Shown here piece after piece: positions 63,495 to 64,000 of a stretch of 64,000 nt of DNA; the stretch's first letter is position 1; each line of letters starts with the position of its first letter. This stretch comes from Pseudomonas citri. Its GTDB lineage: Bacteria > Pseudomonadota > Gammaproteobacteria > Pseudomonadales > Pseudomonadaceae. Under the pieces are notes generated by a model. The model saw only the letters and a program-made list of their open reading frames with translations. It was not told where the DNA came from and searched no databases. A program made the translations under genes and the position numbers. The stretch spans positions 275,449 to 339,448 of the forward strand of contig NZ_JAODAB010000006.1 of NCBI RefSeq assembly GCF_025336485.1. Direction: 5' to 3'.

Positions 63495-64000
63495 ATGAAG
63501 GTTTCACGCGGTTTTGCACTGTCTTGCCTGTTGTCGCTGGCAGCCAGCCCGACCTTCGCGCAGTTCAGCCTCACTGATGCAGTGTCAGCCATGCAGGGGA
63601 GTCAGGAGGAGGGCGCCAGTGCCAGCGCGCCGAAAACCGCCGGGCTGCTTGATACCCTGGGGTCGGAACTCAAGATCACCCCGGAACAGGCCATCGGCGG
63701 TGCCGGCGCGATGCTGGGGCTGGCGAGGAACCAGCTCAGCGAGCCGCAGTTCTCCGAATTGAGCAAAAGCGTCCCGGGCCTCGATCAGCTCGCCGGCAAT
63801 AACGCCCTCGGCGGCCTCACCGGCCTGGGCAGCTTGCTCGGCGGCGGGTCGGAAAAAAATCCGCTGCTCGACGGTTTGCTGGGCAACGTCAAGGACACCA
63901 ACGACCTGAACAACACCTTCAGTGCCGGCGTTTTTCAAGGTAGTTGTCGCGTCAGCCATCAAACTATGCAGCTTGTTCGAGGTGCTGTTGCTCTTGATCA
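63495..64000 (+). CDS. DUF2780 family secreted protein (partial; C-terminus appears replaced)
   Basis: Starts with a signal peptide (MKVSRGFALSCLLSLAASPTFA) and continues with the DUF2780 pattern LGSELKITPEQAIGGAGAMLGLA and KSVPGLDQLAGNNALGGL to DTNDLNNTFSA. After residue 144 (63926) the sequence ceases to resemble the family (GVFQGSCRVSHQTMQL...), and the frame stays open to the window edge. An insertion or rearrangement junction at about 63927 is the likely cause. Confidence 0.65.
   Translation, partial: MKVSRGFALSCLLSLAASPTFAQFSLTDAVSAMQGSQEEGASASAPKTAGLLDTLGSELKITPEQAIGGAGAMLGLARNQLSEPQFSELSKSVPGLDQLAGNNALGGLTGLGSLLGGGSEKNPLLDGLLGNVKDTNDLNNTFSAGVFQGSCRVSHQTMQLVRGAVALD

Overview
The window looks like a chromosomal segment of a Pseudomonas of the P. 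fluorescens group. It is GC-rich and carries many REP-type inverted repeats built on GTGGGAGC...GCTTGC...CGCGAT. The order of the core genes matches what I recall of the P. aeruginosa PA5372-PA5421 choline/betaine/carnitine region. The species call is inference; the gene families are read directly from the translations.

Layout. 1-7.1 kb: a partial BaiN/HI0933-type flavoprotein, the RNA helicase DbpA, an MdtD-like MFS exporter and a TldE/TldD-like metallopeptidase pair. 7.2-14.4 kb: betA, betB and betI (choline to glycine betaine), then the quaternary-amine ABC importer cbcXWV. 14.9-18.2 kb: serine deaminase, the regulator gbdR behind a sigma-54-type promoter, and a small conserved protein. 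18.5-24.5 kb: a carnitine operon (caiX, cdhC, cdhA, cdhB, gamma-butyrobetaine dioxygenase) with its divergent regulator cdhR. 24.6-27.1 kb: DUF3010, a DUF4239 membrane protein, a toxin-antitoxin pair whose toxin has an internal amber codon, and an LprI-like secreted protein. 27.3-35.2 kb: dipeptidase-like protein, DUF5943 protein, dgcA, dgcB and two ETF subunits (dimethylglycine demethylation). 35.4-45.5 kb: a GNAT gene, a 1-kb gene-poor stretch with a four-unit repeat carrying DnaA-box 9-mers, then an unfamiliar operon (GMC flavoenzyme-alpha/beta hydrolase fusion, membrane dihaem cytochrome c, metallophosphoesterase) and a PI-PLC-like secreted protein. 45.6-58.8 kb: gbcA/gbcB, threonine aldolase, glyA1-soxBDAG, purU2 and fdhA. 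58.8-64 kb: an accessory island with two cold-shock-protein/mini-RHS cassettes, DUF6124- and DUF3757-like genes, and a DUF2780 gene that loses family similarity at the right edge.

Together the core genes form a nearly complete route: choline or carnitine is imported, converted to glycine betaine, then demethylated to dimethylglycine (GbcAB), sarcosine (DgcAB with ETF) and glycine (SoxBDAG). Glycine plus a one-carbon unit gives serine (GlyA1), which is deaminated to pyruvate. PurU2 and FdhA dispose of the released one-carbon units as formate. GbdR, BetI and CdhR are the resident regulators, and tandem half-site repeats about 21 bp apart lie in front of several operons.

Most interesting unexplained items: the DnaA-box repeat array (36.08-36.67 kb), the GMC-hydrolase/cytochrome/phosphoesterase operon (37.0-43.7 kb), and the duplicated CSP-RHS cassettes with a shared TACTGTCAG/CTGACAGTA dyad (58.8-63.3 kb).
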